From Rhynchospora pubera (lineage: Eukaryota > Streptophyta > Magnoliopsida > Poales > Cyperaceae): a stretch of DNA of 64,000 nucleotides. The position numbers and the translations under genes are program-made. Shown piece by piece: positions 48,305 to 61,100 of this stretch. The stretch's first letter is position 1, and every line of letters begins with the position of its first letter. Below the pieces are notes generated by a model, which saw nothing but the letters and a program-made list of their open reading frames with translations, had not been told where the DNA came from and did not search any database. The stretch is taken from NCBI GenBank assembly GCA_028095005.1, contig CM051461.1, positions 168,585,144 through 168,649,143 of the forward strand, given 5' to 3'.

Positions 48305-50069
48305 TGTTAGAGTTATGTCCTAGAAGTCAATAATTTAATGACTTAATTATTAGTTTATGTTATGGATGATATATTATCATCTGTTCCTAGGTTTATTATT
48401 GACAGATTATTCAGGTTGAGGATCTGAATTGTAGATCTCTGTGGATCATTCTTTAGAATGACAATAATAAATCTAAACGGTCCATAATCTTGATAATTAA
48501 CAAAGGAACATTAATTATCATATAAGATTAGTATGCGAGTTAAGTGATGATTAAGTTCTACTAATCATAGGTAAAGAGTTACCAACTTAATTGCATATGT
48601 ATATGTTATGGAACATAGTACAGGACTTGACCCAATGAAATAAACATATTGGATTGTGTTAAGTGTCATTGTTTATTTCGTTATGATTTTGGTTCTAAGT
48701 TTGAGATGTTTATCTTTTCCACATGAGGATAGGTTCAATAAATATTGTCTACCGCTGATTCCCGATAAGGGCTGCTATACGGACTTTATTTATGTTCTCT
48801 TGAATTGTGCGGGGAAAAGCTAATCATCAAGAAAACCGTATGTCCCTCATTAATTCACTTAGTGAGTGACGATATCTGTTTGGGCCCCTTGATGGAGTTG
48901 GATCGTATGCGCGCAACTAAGCGATCAACTCTAGATCAAGAAACGTATAATCTGCAAGAATGACACATTCCTATCTTGGATTATACGATGATATCGTGTG
49001 ACATAAGAATCAAAATAGAGAAACATATTTATTCTCTTATGCAGGATTGAAATATTGTAGCAGTACACTATTTATGCGAATTGGGAGTCATAACGTGTTG
49101 CTAGATACCGCTTATGATTATTGGAATTAAATAACGATTTAATTCCATGGCCAACATAGCATAAATCCTCAAAGGGTCACACAAATAGGAAATTAATCAC
49201 ACAGTGCATTATTTATTTATTCACAGCAGTAGGTTCTGTGGAAATATGATAAGATTGATTAATTAATTATATACCGTTGCGAACCGTTATAATTAATTAA
49301 GTCAATGGATCATATAGAAATAAATTAATGCATTAACTAATCCTAAAATAATTATTAATGAGTTAATAATTAATTTAGTTCAACACTTATCAATATAAAT
49401 GGTTATATTGATTAATTGGGCCGTTATTTAAATAGCAAATATATAGCCCAATTAAAGAGCAAAGTTGAGGGACCTTAATTATATGAATTAATGGTCCAAA
49501 TGAAGGGGTTAAATGGCCCATAAAGGCCCATTTCGTGGCTGCCCATTATGGTGGTAGGTGGGATGGCATAGTTGTAATTATGCAAGAGGTCAATTAGGTT
49601 TTGTGCTCTATATAAGGACCACTTATGAGAGCCTACACCTAGCTTTTCTCTCTCCTCTCATTTCCTCCCATGAGGCCGCCACTTTTTCACCCTCTCCTTC
49701 TCTCTTTTGCTCATGTGTTGAGCTATTTTCTCTCCACTAAATCAAGGTTGTTGATTGATGCAAGAGAGAAAACCATAGGGATTAGGCTTGTTCTTTGGGT
49801 ATGCTAGCACGTACCTTGTAGAACGTGATTAATCCTCCTTGGTGGACTCGAGGGCGGTTACGAGACGTGGTAGAGACGGTGTAGAAGGCACGCCATCAAT
49901 TCCCATTCCTTGGTCGAGCCCCGCGAATACGATTTCGCAGGAGGTATCGATTTCTCCTCTTTCTCTTTGTGTCTATTGCTTAAAGTACTAGATCTCGTGT
50001 TGCTTGTGTTTTAATTGGATTAATTAAGGGTAATTAGTCACAAAATTAAAATTGGGCAATTTCCTAACA
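48305..50069 (+). repeat. 5' LTR of the decayed copia-type element
   Basis: The 1765-bp LTR carries a TATA box (TATATAA at 49609-49615) followed by a pyrimidine-rich leader, so it likely contains the start of element transcription. It differs from the 3' copy for example at 48685 (G versus A at 54678). Confidence 0.93.
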
Positions 50070-50070
50070 G

Positions 50071-50082
50071 TGGTATCAGAGC
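50071..50082 (+). promoter_or_regulatory. Primer binding site of the decayed element
   Basis: TGGTATCAGAGC, complementary to initiator methionine tRNA, begins one base after the 5' LTR. It is the same site as in the intact copia element at 12804. Confidence 0.9.
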
Positions 50083-53000
50083 ACATGGTCGTACTTAAGC
50101 TATTTTGACACTTAATTAAGAGAAATTGGCACCATCTCAACGAAAATAGGGATCTTGGAAAATAGGGATCTTGGAAAACCTACTACATTAGGGACATTAA
50201 ATAATTGTAGTGGGAGTTTTATTTGTTATAAATAAAACAATTGCATAAACTAAATGACCGTAAATTGATTTTGTTATAGATGTTTAAATTGTTAATTTTG
50301 TTGCGATCAATCTTTGAAAATTAACAAACTCGTTTCTAAAAGTATTCACTTAAAGAAGTAATACCGATTCCTAAGACACGATCTTAGTGAAGAGAAATTT
50401 GAGTATGTCAATTCCCAAAACTTTCCTCAAACTACCCGAACGTAGCAACGCGATGATTGATTGACTTTTGGCGAAAAGTTATTCAATAAAGCGTATGCTT
50501 AATATCCTCATTTGAAATTTTTAGACCTTTGAATTAGCGAATTCATATGGACTAAAATTAACTCGTACGTTCTCATCCGCTTACTCAAGAAAGTGTTCTT
50601 GGAGAAAGTAGATATTAACTCCATCATTTATGATTGAGTATAAAGAATATGAGTTGACCAAGAGATTATTCTTTTAAAGAAGTTATATGAATGTTTCATT
50701 AGCTCACAAATCGAAAGATTGAAGTAGCTAATTGATGACTAGAGATATTAATCTTCGATATCAAGGATTGTTGATATTGTCATACGATCTCTTTGGGATC
50801 ATGAAGGATATAATGTTACCTTTTTCACGCTTGTTAATGCAAAAAGGTGATTGATTAAGTATTCAAGAAATACTTCACTAATGTATGAGTTGAAATTTCG
50901 AGACTCTCATTGATGACCATGTGTCACATGAGATGTTTCATTTGCCGTTTATGGGAGACATTTGAAAGGTTGTCCGAAATATCATGATTGTGACGATTAG
51001 AAATATTCTAATCCTAAAGTGTATTTGTCGTTCAAATTATCTCACTATCTCTAATTTACACTAGTAACTTGATACTAGTTCATATGCTCACATTTAACGA
51101 AATGCATTAGCAATGAAGAATAAGAGAAAGTTCGAGAGATGTAAAGTAAACTCCGTATAGGAAATGACTTGTTCATCTAAGTCATTACCATTGAATACGT
51201 AGAGTTATCTTTATTAAGAGTTTGTTTAGGAATTGAAGGTTGCATACCTTAATTCTAAAAACCTCCCAAAAATATCTCCATTTCATATTCCATGATGGAT
51301 GATTATGTTTTGTAAAAGACAAGATCTTTTATTATGGATTTGTTTATATGATTTCATGCATCTTGACTGAATTTGCTTGAAATAGATAAACAATTTTTGA
51401 ATGACAAATAGAATGTGTAAGACTTGACATAAAGTATTTGACTTTCATGTTATATATACCGCTTAGTCACATAAGTAAACGAGAATCGCATTACGAGAGT
51501 CTACGTAACGTAGAGCTCGTAATTCAATTCGATTCCAATCGATTGATATGCGAATCATGTTTGTTAAATGACAAAAGCACCTTGAACCTATGAAGGTTTA
51601 AGGACAAGTGAATTAATTAGGACTTATACATATCGATGTATAAAGACCTATAAGTACTTGTGCAATGAAAGGTTGTTGATACTTTACTACTTAACCAACG
51701 ATCATTGTAGATATTAACATATCTATTTGATAAGGTATAAGTATGAACCTTTTGACTAGTTCAAAGGAGTTCAAGTGTAAAGTTAAAAAAGACCGTTCAA
51801 GGAAAAAGAAAAGTCATACAATTAATCATGGTAAGTAGTTAAGTCATATGATTTGAAATATTATCTAAAGAGTATGAAAGTAGTTTCATAACTCGCTCCA
51901 TGAGGAATAATATGTCCAAGAATGGAGGTATCGAACAATATTTTGTATAGTTCGATCGGTAATAAATCAAATGGACTTATTCGACTCGTATTAGGGAATT
52001 ATGTTTGAGGACAATATTGTTTACACTGAATGATGTTCCATCGAAGTCTATTGAAGAAGATATCTTATGAGATTTTGATCTCTAAGTATAATGCTTCTTA
52101 AGATTTGGTGTTGATAAGCTTATTTCAAGATTGTTGATAAGCTTGTACCCAAATAAGACACTTAATATTTGTAGGATGCTTTATATTAAAAGGCACTACT
52201 TCCACGAATATGATAAGAACAAAGTAGTTGTTGCTAATCATAATGTAGTCTTGATGAATTGAAACTCTCAAGAAGAAGTAGTGGGAGTAAAGTGAGCATT
52301 AAAGGAGTTTATGTGTCACTACAAGAAGTACTCTTATGGGAAACTTGTCACTCCATACATGGTGCTTAGTGGGAGTTGAGCGGAACTTCATTCACAAGTT
52401 GTTTTAGTACGCTCCTTCTAATGAGGACTCAACCATCTCACGAGTTGATGATGTTTGAGAAACTCATGGAATATATGAGGAGTCAAGAACTCATTCAACA
52501 AATCGTTGTGGAAGTAGTTCTTGAACCTCAAGTACCAATCCTACAAAAGATCAACGAGAGTTGATTGCCTAAGCCGTTTGATGCATTGGCTTCACGACAT
52601 TCTCAAACTTAGCATATGAGAATCCGTTGATAAACAAGGAAACGATGGAACGATCCGATTCCACATATATGGTTTGAATTCATATGATCTTTAAATAAAA
52701 TCCATGTATAACAACAAGGTATAGACCTTGGTTGATGTTCATGAAGGAGCAATCCATCAAGAACGTTTTAGATCTTCAAAAGAAAAGATCGACATGGATA
52801 ACAAATCGACTATGTACAAAGCGCGGCTTCTCGCTTGTAGCTATGTCTAAGTCGATGACTAGTTGACTACGTACAAAGCACAACCTCTTGATTGTGGCTA
52901 TGTAAAAGTCAATAAAGATCATTCTAGCAATAGTTGTATTTCATATATATTGATATATGGAAAAACACATAAAACCGCCTTCTTCGTATGAATGAAGGAT

Positions 53001-54286
53001 GATGTTGTGCATTTGACACAAATCGAGGTTTTATGTATTGCTAAAAACATACGCATGCTTCAAGGATCCATAAATGGATTAAAGCAAGTGTTGTGGAGAT
53101 TGGAATAAAAGTTTTGACAAGGAAGTCAAGGAGTTGAACTTCGTCAAAAGTATCTTGTATAAACAAGATATTCAGTGGGAGCATAATTGTATTACTTGTA
53201 TTGTTCAAGATAACAATTCATTAAATTGGGAATAACATTAAGAAAATGAATATTGTCGAGATCTCTTTGGAGAATGCTTTCTCAAATGAGAACTTGGGCG
53301 AAGTCACCTAATCCTAGGAAACAAAATCTATAAAGATAGATTATGATGGATGTTAGGTTTGAGCAAATATGCATATATTGACGAAGTGTTCTAGAAACAC
53401 GAAAGTTACACTCCAAGAAAGGATGTCTAACTATACGTCACATGGCATGACTTGAGTGTTTTAACTCGGTCTATTGCAACTCGATTCGAGAAAGTGCATG
53501 AAATAGTTCAAGCATTCCTTCATTATGAGTTTCATTGTGTACGCCATATTTATGCATATGCCCCAATGTGTAGTATCCAAAAGATATGACAAACAGTTGT
53601 CAAATGGATACAAGAGAGACACATTAGGACGATAGTCAAGGATATCCTCGAGTACCTTATGAGAAAGAGTGATATAATGTTTCATCTCTTAAAAGGAGCT
53701 CGTGTAAGTTAATTACACTAATGCTAGTTTTTCGAAAGATTGATATAATCACAGTTGAGATACATATTTTGCTAAAATGTGGTGTTGTAAGTTTAGAAGG
53801 TGTTCTAAATGGAATATTACAACCGTTTCCGTCACCAAAGCAAAATACATAGCAACTTGTGAAGCAATAAAAGAAGTTTATTTCGGATCGATTTCTTAGT
53901 TGAGTTATTATGGTTCTAAGCATCTCGAACTATAACTTACTCCTAAAGAACCCAATGTTACATTGGAGATTCAAATATGATCTATAACGATATCACTTGA
54001 TATCATATGATGGTGATCAAGAATATATATAGGAGAATATATATATATATATATATATGGTCAAACAATTTTTGGATAGGTTCGCGAACACAGCGAACAC
54101 TCTAGCACGACCTCTACCTTGAGCAGTATACGAGATGCAGTTATGCATCCATACGTGGTGGACGTATGAGTAACTAGCTATAAGCGTATTATTTATTTTG
54201 AGGTCCGAGACATGTATATATGTAGATATATGACATTGTTCTCAATTCTTCGTTGGCTAGAAGTCACTACTGATTGACTCTAGGCC
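50083..54286 (+). pseudogene. Degenerate copia pol remnants
   Basis: No frame longer than about 90 codons is present. Near 53070 a stretch reads GSINGLKQVLWRLE, close to the copia reverse transcriptase block GSIYGLKQASRSW. Near 53829 a stretch reads AKYIATCEAIKEVYF, close to the RNase H block that ends in ACEAIKEAIW. Both are followed by stops and frame changes. Gag, protease and integrase are not recognisable. The (TA)n run near 54040-54058 is a later expansion. Confidence 0.7.
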
Positions 54287-54297
54287 AAGTGGGAGAT
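54287..54297 (+). promoter_or_regulatory. Polypurine tract of the decayed element
   Basis: AAGTGGGAGAT lies directly before the 3' LTR and matches the tract of the intact copia element. Its conservation, in contrast to the coding region, fits selection for replication in trans. Confidence 0.85.
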
Positions 54298-56062
54298 TGT
54301 TAGAGTTATGTCCTAGAAGTCAATAATTTAATGACTTAATTATTAGTTTATGTTATGGATGATATATTATCATCTGTTCCTAGGTTTATTATTGACAGAT
54401 TATTCAGGTTGAGGATCTGAATTGTAGATCTCTGTGGATCATTCTTTAGAATGACAATAATAAATCTAAACGGTCCATAATCTTGATAATTAACAAAGGA
54501 ACATTAATTATCATATAAGATTAGTATGCGAGTTAAGTGATGATTAAGTTCTACTAATCATAGGTAAAGAGTTACCAACTTAATTGCATATGTATATGTT
54601 ATGGAACATAGTACAGGACTTGACCCAATGAAATAAACATATTGGATTGTGTTAAGTGTCATTGTTTATTTCGTTATAATTTTGGTTCTAAGTTTGAGAT
54701 GTTTATCTTTTCCACATGAGGATAGGTTCAATAAATATTGTCTACCGCTGATTCCCGATAAGGGCTGCTATACGGACTTTATTTATGTTCTCTTGAATTG
54801 TGCGGGGAAAAGCTAATCATCAAGAAAACCGTATGTCCCTCATTAATTCACTTAGTGAGTGACGATATCTGTTTGGGCCCCTTGATGGAGTTGGATCGTA
54901 TGCGCGCAACTAAGCGATCAACTCTAGATCAAGAAACGTATAATCTGCAAGAATGACACATTCCTATCTTGGATTATACGATGATATCGTGTGACATAAG
55001 AATCAAAATAGAGAAACATATTTATTCTCTTATGCAGGATTGAAATATTGTAGCAGTACACTATTTATGCGAATTGAGAGTCATAACGTGTTGCTAGATA
55101 CCGCTTATGATTATTGGAATTAAATAACGATTTAATTCCATGGCCAACATAGCATAAATCCTCAAAGGGTCACACAAATAGGACATTAATCACACAGTGC
55201 ATTATTTATTTATTCACAGCAGTAGGTTCTGTGGAAATATGATAAGATTGATTAATTAATTATATACCGTTGCGAACCGTTATAATTAATTAAGTCAATG
55301 GATCATATAGAAATAAATTAATGCATTAACTAATCCTAAAATAATTATTAATGAGTTAATAATTAATTTAGTTCAACACTTATCAATATAAATGGTTATA
55401 TTGATTAATTGGGCCGTTATTTAAATAGCAAATATATAGCCCAATTAAAGAGCAAAGTTGAGGGACCTTAATTATATGAATTAATGGTCCAAATGAAGGG
55501 GTTAAATGGCCCATAAAGGCCCATTTCGTGGCTGCCCATTATGGTGGTAGGTGGGATGGCATAGTTGTAATTATGCAAGAGGTCAATTAGGTTTTGTGCT
55601 CTATATAAGGACCACTTATGAGAGCCTCCACCTAGCTTTTCTCTCTCCTCTCATTTCCTCCCATGAGGCCGCCACTTTTTCACCCTCTCCTTCTCTCTTT
55701 TGCTCATGTGTTGAGCTATTTTCTCTCCACTAAATCAAGGTTGTTGATTGATGCAAGAGAGAAAACCATAGGGATTAGGCTTGTTCTTTGGGTATGCTAG
55801 CACGTACCTTGTAGAACGTGATTAATCCTCCTTGGTGGACTCGAGGGCGGTTACGAGACGTGGTAGAGACGGTGTAGAAGGCACGCCATCAATTCCCATT
55901 CCTTGGTCGAGCCCCGCGAATACGATTTCGCGGGAGGTATCGATTTCTCCTCTTTCTCTTTGTGTCTATTGCTTAAAGTACTAGATCTCGTGTTGCTTGT
56001 GTTTTAATTGGATTAATTAAGGGTAATTAGTCACAAAATTAAAATTGGGCAATTTCCTAACA
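54298..56062 (+). repeat. 3' LTR of the decayed copia-type element
   Basis: Copy of the 5' LTR with about five differences over 1765 bp. The TATA motif is retained at 55602-55608. Confidence 0.93.
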
Positions 56063-56222
56063 CATATGTTGCTTAGAATTCTACTATTTGCACTTTATAT
56101 GAGTAATTACCTTGTATAATCCAATATTTTCGAATAAATAACATATTAATCATATTCTAGATTGTATAAAAAGTTTAAATATAAATTATTATGATGAAAT
56201 GACTTACAATTTATCCAGAATC
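56063..56222. repeat. Last satellite monomer
   Basis: The monomer cut by the LTR element continues here (ATTTGCACTTTATATGAG..., then GATGAAATGACTTACAATTT) and the satellite ends near 56222. Unique sequence follows. Confidence 0.9.
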
Positions 56223-57066
56223 TTATCGTATGTGAAATTATAATTTGAGCTTTGTACTTTCCTTTTTTTTATCATTTATGGTTGCTATGTGAAATTAATG
56301 CGAAACTAATTCTTGACTCTTATTCTCACACCATTCAAACGGAGTCTTTTGTAGGAAGCAAAACGGCTAGCTCAATCGCAAGATAATTTACCTAACGGGG
56401 ACATGAAGGTCAAGTCAGAGCATTAGGGATTAATTTAGGTCTATCTATCAGTTGTGCATATAGTTGTGGTGCAATTGCGAAATATCCTGTGTATCATATG
56501 CTAATAAATGACATTTCTAATATTTATATAGACAAGTTTCTTTCTTTCTCGGGCGACTGTAATAAGTAACTTGTCATTTGAAAATTTAATAATTTACCAC
56601 AATATCAAATCATGAGTCTGATTTCTTGTTATGAACTAACTTGGTACCTAATATATTGTTTGATATATTTTTGGTTTCATTGTTCTGTAAACAACTTTTA
56701 ATCAACAATATAACGGCACAGCATGACACGTCAAATATTTAGACATAGCATGACACGAAACGACACAACATTTTTAACATGATACAACACGACACGACAT
56801 GACATAGCACGTTTGACACGGCACGGCGCGACACGACACAACACGACGTGTTTGACACCACCTAACACGTATGTTTATTACAAAATTGTTTATATTAAAA
56901 CATTCGGAAAAAAACGATACGTGAATATTAGTTACATTAATATAAATTTCGTGAATACTGATAATTAAGAACAACATTTTGGTTTTAAAAAATGACCAAA
57001 ATAGTCTAATGTTATGGAATAGATTTCTTATAAAAAAATGACCACGAATTAAAAATAAGTTTATTT
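56223..57066. repeat. Intergenic DNA with a degenerate (ACACG)n tract
   Basis: Between about 56715 and 56872 variants of ACGACACGACA and GACATAGCACG repeat irregularly. The rest of the stretch has no recognisable gene. CCATTCAAACGGAGTC near 56332 resembles the end of the MITEs described above but has no partner. Confidence 0.6.
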
Positions 57067-57705
57067 TCTGTCAATAATTATAATAGGAAAAATTAGATAT
57101 ATGCCCATCAAAATTTTAATTTTTGATATTCCTCATCTAAAGTGAAATTTTGGATTAACTCGTCAAAATGACAATTACTTTGACATCTCTTCAATATTTA
57201 TTCAATCAGAATTAAATTAACTTAAAAATATTAAAATTTGATGGACGGAAATGCCTTTCCAATGTATTCCCATCAATATTTATTCAATCAGAATTAAATT
57301 AAAATAAAAACAATTAAAATTTGATGGATGGGATTGCCTTTCCAATGTATTCCCCATCAATTACTTTGACACTACTCAAATTGCACCACAAGACAAAGAT
57401 AAAACATAAACTGGCAAGCTAGATAACACACTTCTGTACAGCTGCTGACCATAAGACAGACATTGGACCACAACTAAACATAGCGCTAGGATTTTACACA
57501 TAGCTCATTGTATTTTACACATAGCGCTAGGATCAGATTCTCAGAATCTGAGAAAATTTTTAATTTTTTTTATTTATTTTCGAAATTCGAGTGAACAATA
57601 ATAGTACAATTTTTTCGGTCTTGGAATTTCATGCGAATTTTCTGTTTTATTGCTGTTCGGATTGGATTGGGCTTTGGGTGGTTTCTATTTCAGTCCATAA
57701 TTCTT
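57067..57705. repeat. Dispersed two-part repeat (copy 2) upstream of the type I membrane protein gene
   Basis: Part R (57067-57618) is the reverse complement of 30158-30828 with indels. Part X (57619-57705) matches 30070-30154 in direct orientation. The copy ends about 450 bp before the start codon at 58155. Confidence 0.75.
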
Positions 57706-58154
57706 TGCATCTATCTCGGCCCCTTCTCCCTTCTGTTCATCCGGTTGCGACTTGCGACGTGTTTTCTTCTTGACAAGTTCATGTGTTCTTTCATGTGGTG
57801 GGTAGTTTACCAAGTATCTTTTTAAGCTTTCCAAGTAATTAAATTTACATCCATTTTCTGCATTTATTGATTAATGACAAATTTATACAATTCTATTCTA
57901 ATTTCAAGTAATTAATTTTTACAATAATATTTAACGAGTAACGTCAGATTTTGGTATTCTTATTAAACATTTGCTACATGAATGACGCACAACATTAGCC
58001 ACAGAAAACGGAAATAGTCCTGCGATCTTGGTTCGTCTAGCTGACTTTCTGATCTTCTCCTCTCTTCCGATCTTCAAAGCTCCAATTGGAGATTGCTCCA
58101 AAGGCGAAGGAAAAGGAAAAGGAAAAGGAAAACCCCAATTCTCCGCATCTCGCC
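57706..58154 (+). promoter_or_regulatory. Upstream region and 5' UTR of the type I membrane protein gene
   Basis: The region includes a purine-rich GGAAAAGGAAAAGG leader at about 58107-58132. No TATA box stands out with confidence, and no coding frame was recognised. Confidence 0.4.
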
Positions 58155-61100
58155 ATGGGCTTTCGTGTCACTCTCAATTTCTTTCTATTCGTACTCTTTG
58201 CGTCCTTGTGCCTGAATGCTAGGGTTCGTTCGCATCTTTCTCTTACACATCTGATTTCAGATTCAATATGAAATTCGTGCATTGATGTTAGATCTTACAT
58301 ATATTTATGAGTTTTTTTTTTCCGCTCTATTTTTTCCACACAGGCGGAGAGCAGTGGTTCTGTTGTGTTTTTAGAAGGTTCTTCCGGTAAATATCTGCGT
58401 AATCAGCCTTTGGATAGTGATGGAGAGGTACTGTTCATATTAGTCCTTAATTTGTTCAATCTGATATTAGAAAACTATTTTTATTTTGTAGACTTTTTTT
58501 CCTTTAGAAGAGAGTCATTTTGGCTTGTTATAGTCACTATTTAGTTTTTTCCCTGAATGCAACCTTAGCATGTTTAAGTATCTCAGTGGATAGTGTTGAG
58601 GGCTGATTACAACCAGTGTTCTGTCTACATTGTATGATCACGAAACGATGATAGAATGTAGTTGCACATAAAAGACCTTGCTTTTATGCAACTTTTATTT
58701 TTAACTTAGTATTAAGTAATAAGTACTCTGATTGCGGTGGTTATAAGTTATAACTAAGTTTCATCTTTGTAAACAGAGAACACCAATTTCAGTATCTGAA
58801 GTCACTGGAGTGGCATCAGTGTTACTTGGCTTTGCACCTGATTCCTCCCTTGCAATTGAGTCTTCCTCAAAAGTATGCCTCTGGAATTTAACAATTTTTT
58901 TTATCGTTAATTATTATTTACAAACATAAAGCTGACAGTTGTCACAATAACAGTTAAACAATATTCTGACTCCAAACCCCTTTGAGCGACCCCATGCGGT
59001 GTTTTTGCTAGAAGTCAGCGGATTGGATGGTAATTTTGTTTTGATCATGCACCAATATGAAGTTTGGTTCTGTTTCCATATATCTCACACACTATTTTTC
59101 CTTCAGATGTTGACTACTCAAAACTTCAGGTTCAAACTGTTATCAAAGACAAGCTCGTGGGTTCTAAAGGTTTAATGCATCTTCCAGGTAGTTTAAGTTG
59201 TTAACATGCCACGCTATTATTATCACCTGGATAGTTTTGTTGTTAGACTGTACAATGTCCAAATTTTCTGAGTATGGGTTGCAACTTGCAAGCTTGTTCC
59301 TGTTCCCTGTTCTGTCCTTTCCCATTTTCATTTTATAATTCCAAAACAGCCTAAACTGTTCCTAGTCTCATAATTATGCTTGCTGAGAGGAGCGGGTAGA
59401 AAGGAAATTAGTTTTGAAGATTTTTGTAAAAGATGTGTATAATTAGTTTTCTTTTCCTTGGTTAGGTGAGGAGGTTCTTGTAACAAAGATAGAAGAATTA
59501 TTAGATGGAGAGTGTAACTCTGCATGTCTTGACAAGGAGTTCACATATCTCGTATGTTGTTATTTTGTGCTTTAATACATGTCAGATCACTTTTTTTCAC
59601 TTACCTGCTGTGTGAGGTTAACAAGGATTATTTTTATGAGTTTTGATATAGTCAAACTTCTTGGAGGGATCATACTCGGGCAGTGTAGCAACTGAGGATG
59701 GAAAATTAGCTCTTCCCTTGGCAAGTGGTGGGGCACTTTATCTACATGTTGCGAAGGTTTCTTCTCTCTCTCTTGCCATCTCTATGTTTTCATAAGTTGC
59801 TTATATGGCATTTTCATGTTGCAACGAGGGAAAATCAAAATACTACCCTACTACCTTTGATTAGTGCTTGCTAACTAGGCTTCTGTTCTCCAACTAATGT
59901 TTAAACATGGTGGGTGTTCAATACATTTGGTGGATATTTTGTGCCTATAAAATGTTAAAGCCTGATAAAAGGAAGAGCTAAAATTTAGAAAAGAAAGGGC
60001 AAAATGATGTTGCATCATGTAAGATTTCTTTGGTTATTTACAGGAAGCTGAACTACACTTTGCATCGAGTCTTGCAGCCCTTGTAAGAGCAATCAATATT
60101 GGTGTTGAATTCCATGGTGATCTCGCTGGTACAAGTTTCAACCCTGCTGAGTTGATAACAGGCCGTTTCACGGGCTTCAAGGTGCATCTATATTACATCT
60201 TTTTTTAATATTTTTTATACATGTTTCTTGTAGTTTTACATCTCCTGTGGTTCATGTAATATGTAATGTTGATTTAGTTGGTTCTCTATCATGATTTGGT
60301 TTCATTTACATGATTGGGATAGTTTAATATCTCCAATGGAGGTTGTATAAAATAAAATTTTTTTATTTCTCTGTTCTTATAACTTATATAAACATGATGG
60401 ATCAGAACATGTTTGGCTGGCGCATTGCTGTGGAGAACAAAACTTTTTTCCCAATTCTTGATCAATGAACATAGTTAAATAGTAAGAACCAGATAGCAGT
60501 GTAAAGCACAGAGTCTAATATAACACATTTTGTTATGTAGGCTCTCATAGAAGAACATGGCAATTCTGAGATCCTTCAACAAGGAGTGGAAATATTCCAG
60601 ACAACAATCTCTAAGCTTTTTGAAATTCTAAACAGATCTTATGGAGGTCCCTACATTAACTTTGCCATATAAAAAATTTGTGCTAGACTTGTTTGTGAAC
60701 ATGGCACTCAATAGTACTTGCCAGCACCTTTGAAATGAAGCTGAATTTTTTTTACAATAATATTCAGAATGTTGCACTTAACTGGTGCTCCTTTTTTCAT
60801 GCTGTCTTAAATTTTGCGGCTTAAGATGTCTGTGCTATAGAAGTCTGATTTTGGGCTATCAATTCAGAAATAATATGGCATGTAGTCCTTAATTGTATAC
60901 TTAAATGTCATCCTTGTAGTTTCTCGTCTTGTTTATAATATTTTTAGTTGGCTTTGCATAAATTCAGGTAAGATTGTCGGGTTGTTAATTTATAACAAGG
61001 AGTCAGGCATGGTAGAGGTGGCCTCTTCAGCACGTATCTCTAGGTGGTTAGAAGAAACAAGCACAAGCACTGACAACTCCACCACAGCCTCTGAGGTTAA

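Larger units (their letters stand above)
48305..56062 (+). mobile_element. Young LTR retrotransposon with decayed interior, inserted in the satellite
   Basis: Two 1765-bp LTRs (48305-50069 and 54298-56062) start TGTTAGAG and end CCTAACA. A 5-bp duplication CATAT flanks the element (48300-48304 and 56063-56067), and the satellite monomer resumes exactly after it. By eye the LTRs differ at about five positions. The 4.2-kb interior has a primer binding site and a polypurine tract but no long frame. Short decayed stretches resemble copia pol, so the element is a non-autonomous copia derivative that was probably moved by proteins of a relative. Confidence 0.92.

Noticed and set aside
49558..49740. 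60-codon frame present twice (also 55551-55733) as a conserved small protein
   Set aside because: The duplication is simply the two LTRs of the same element; identity reflects recent transposition, not protein conservation.
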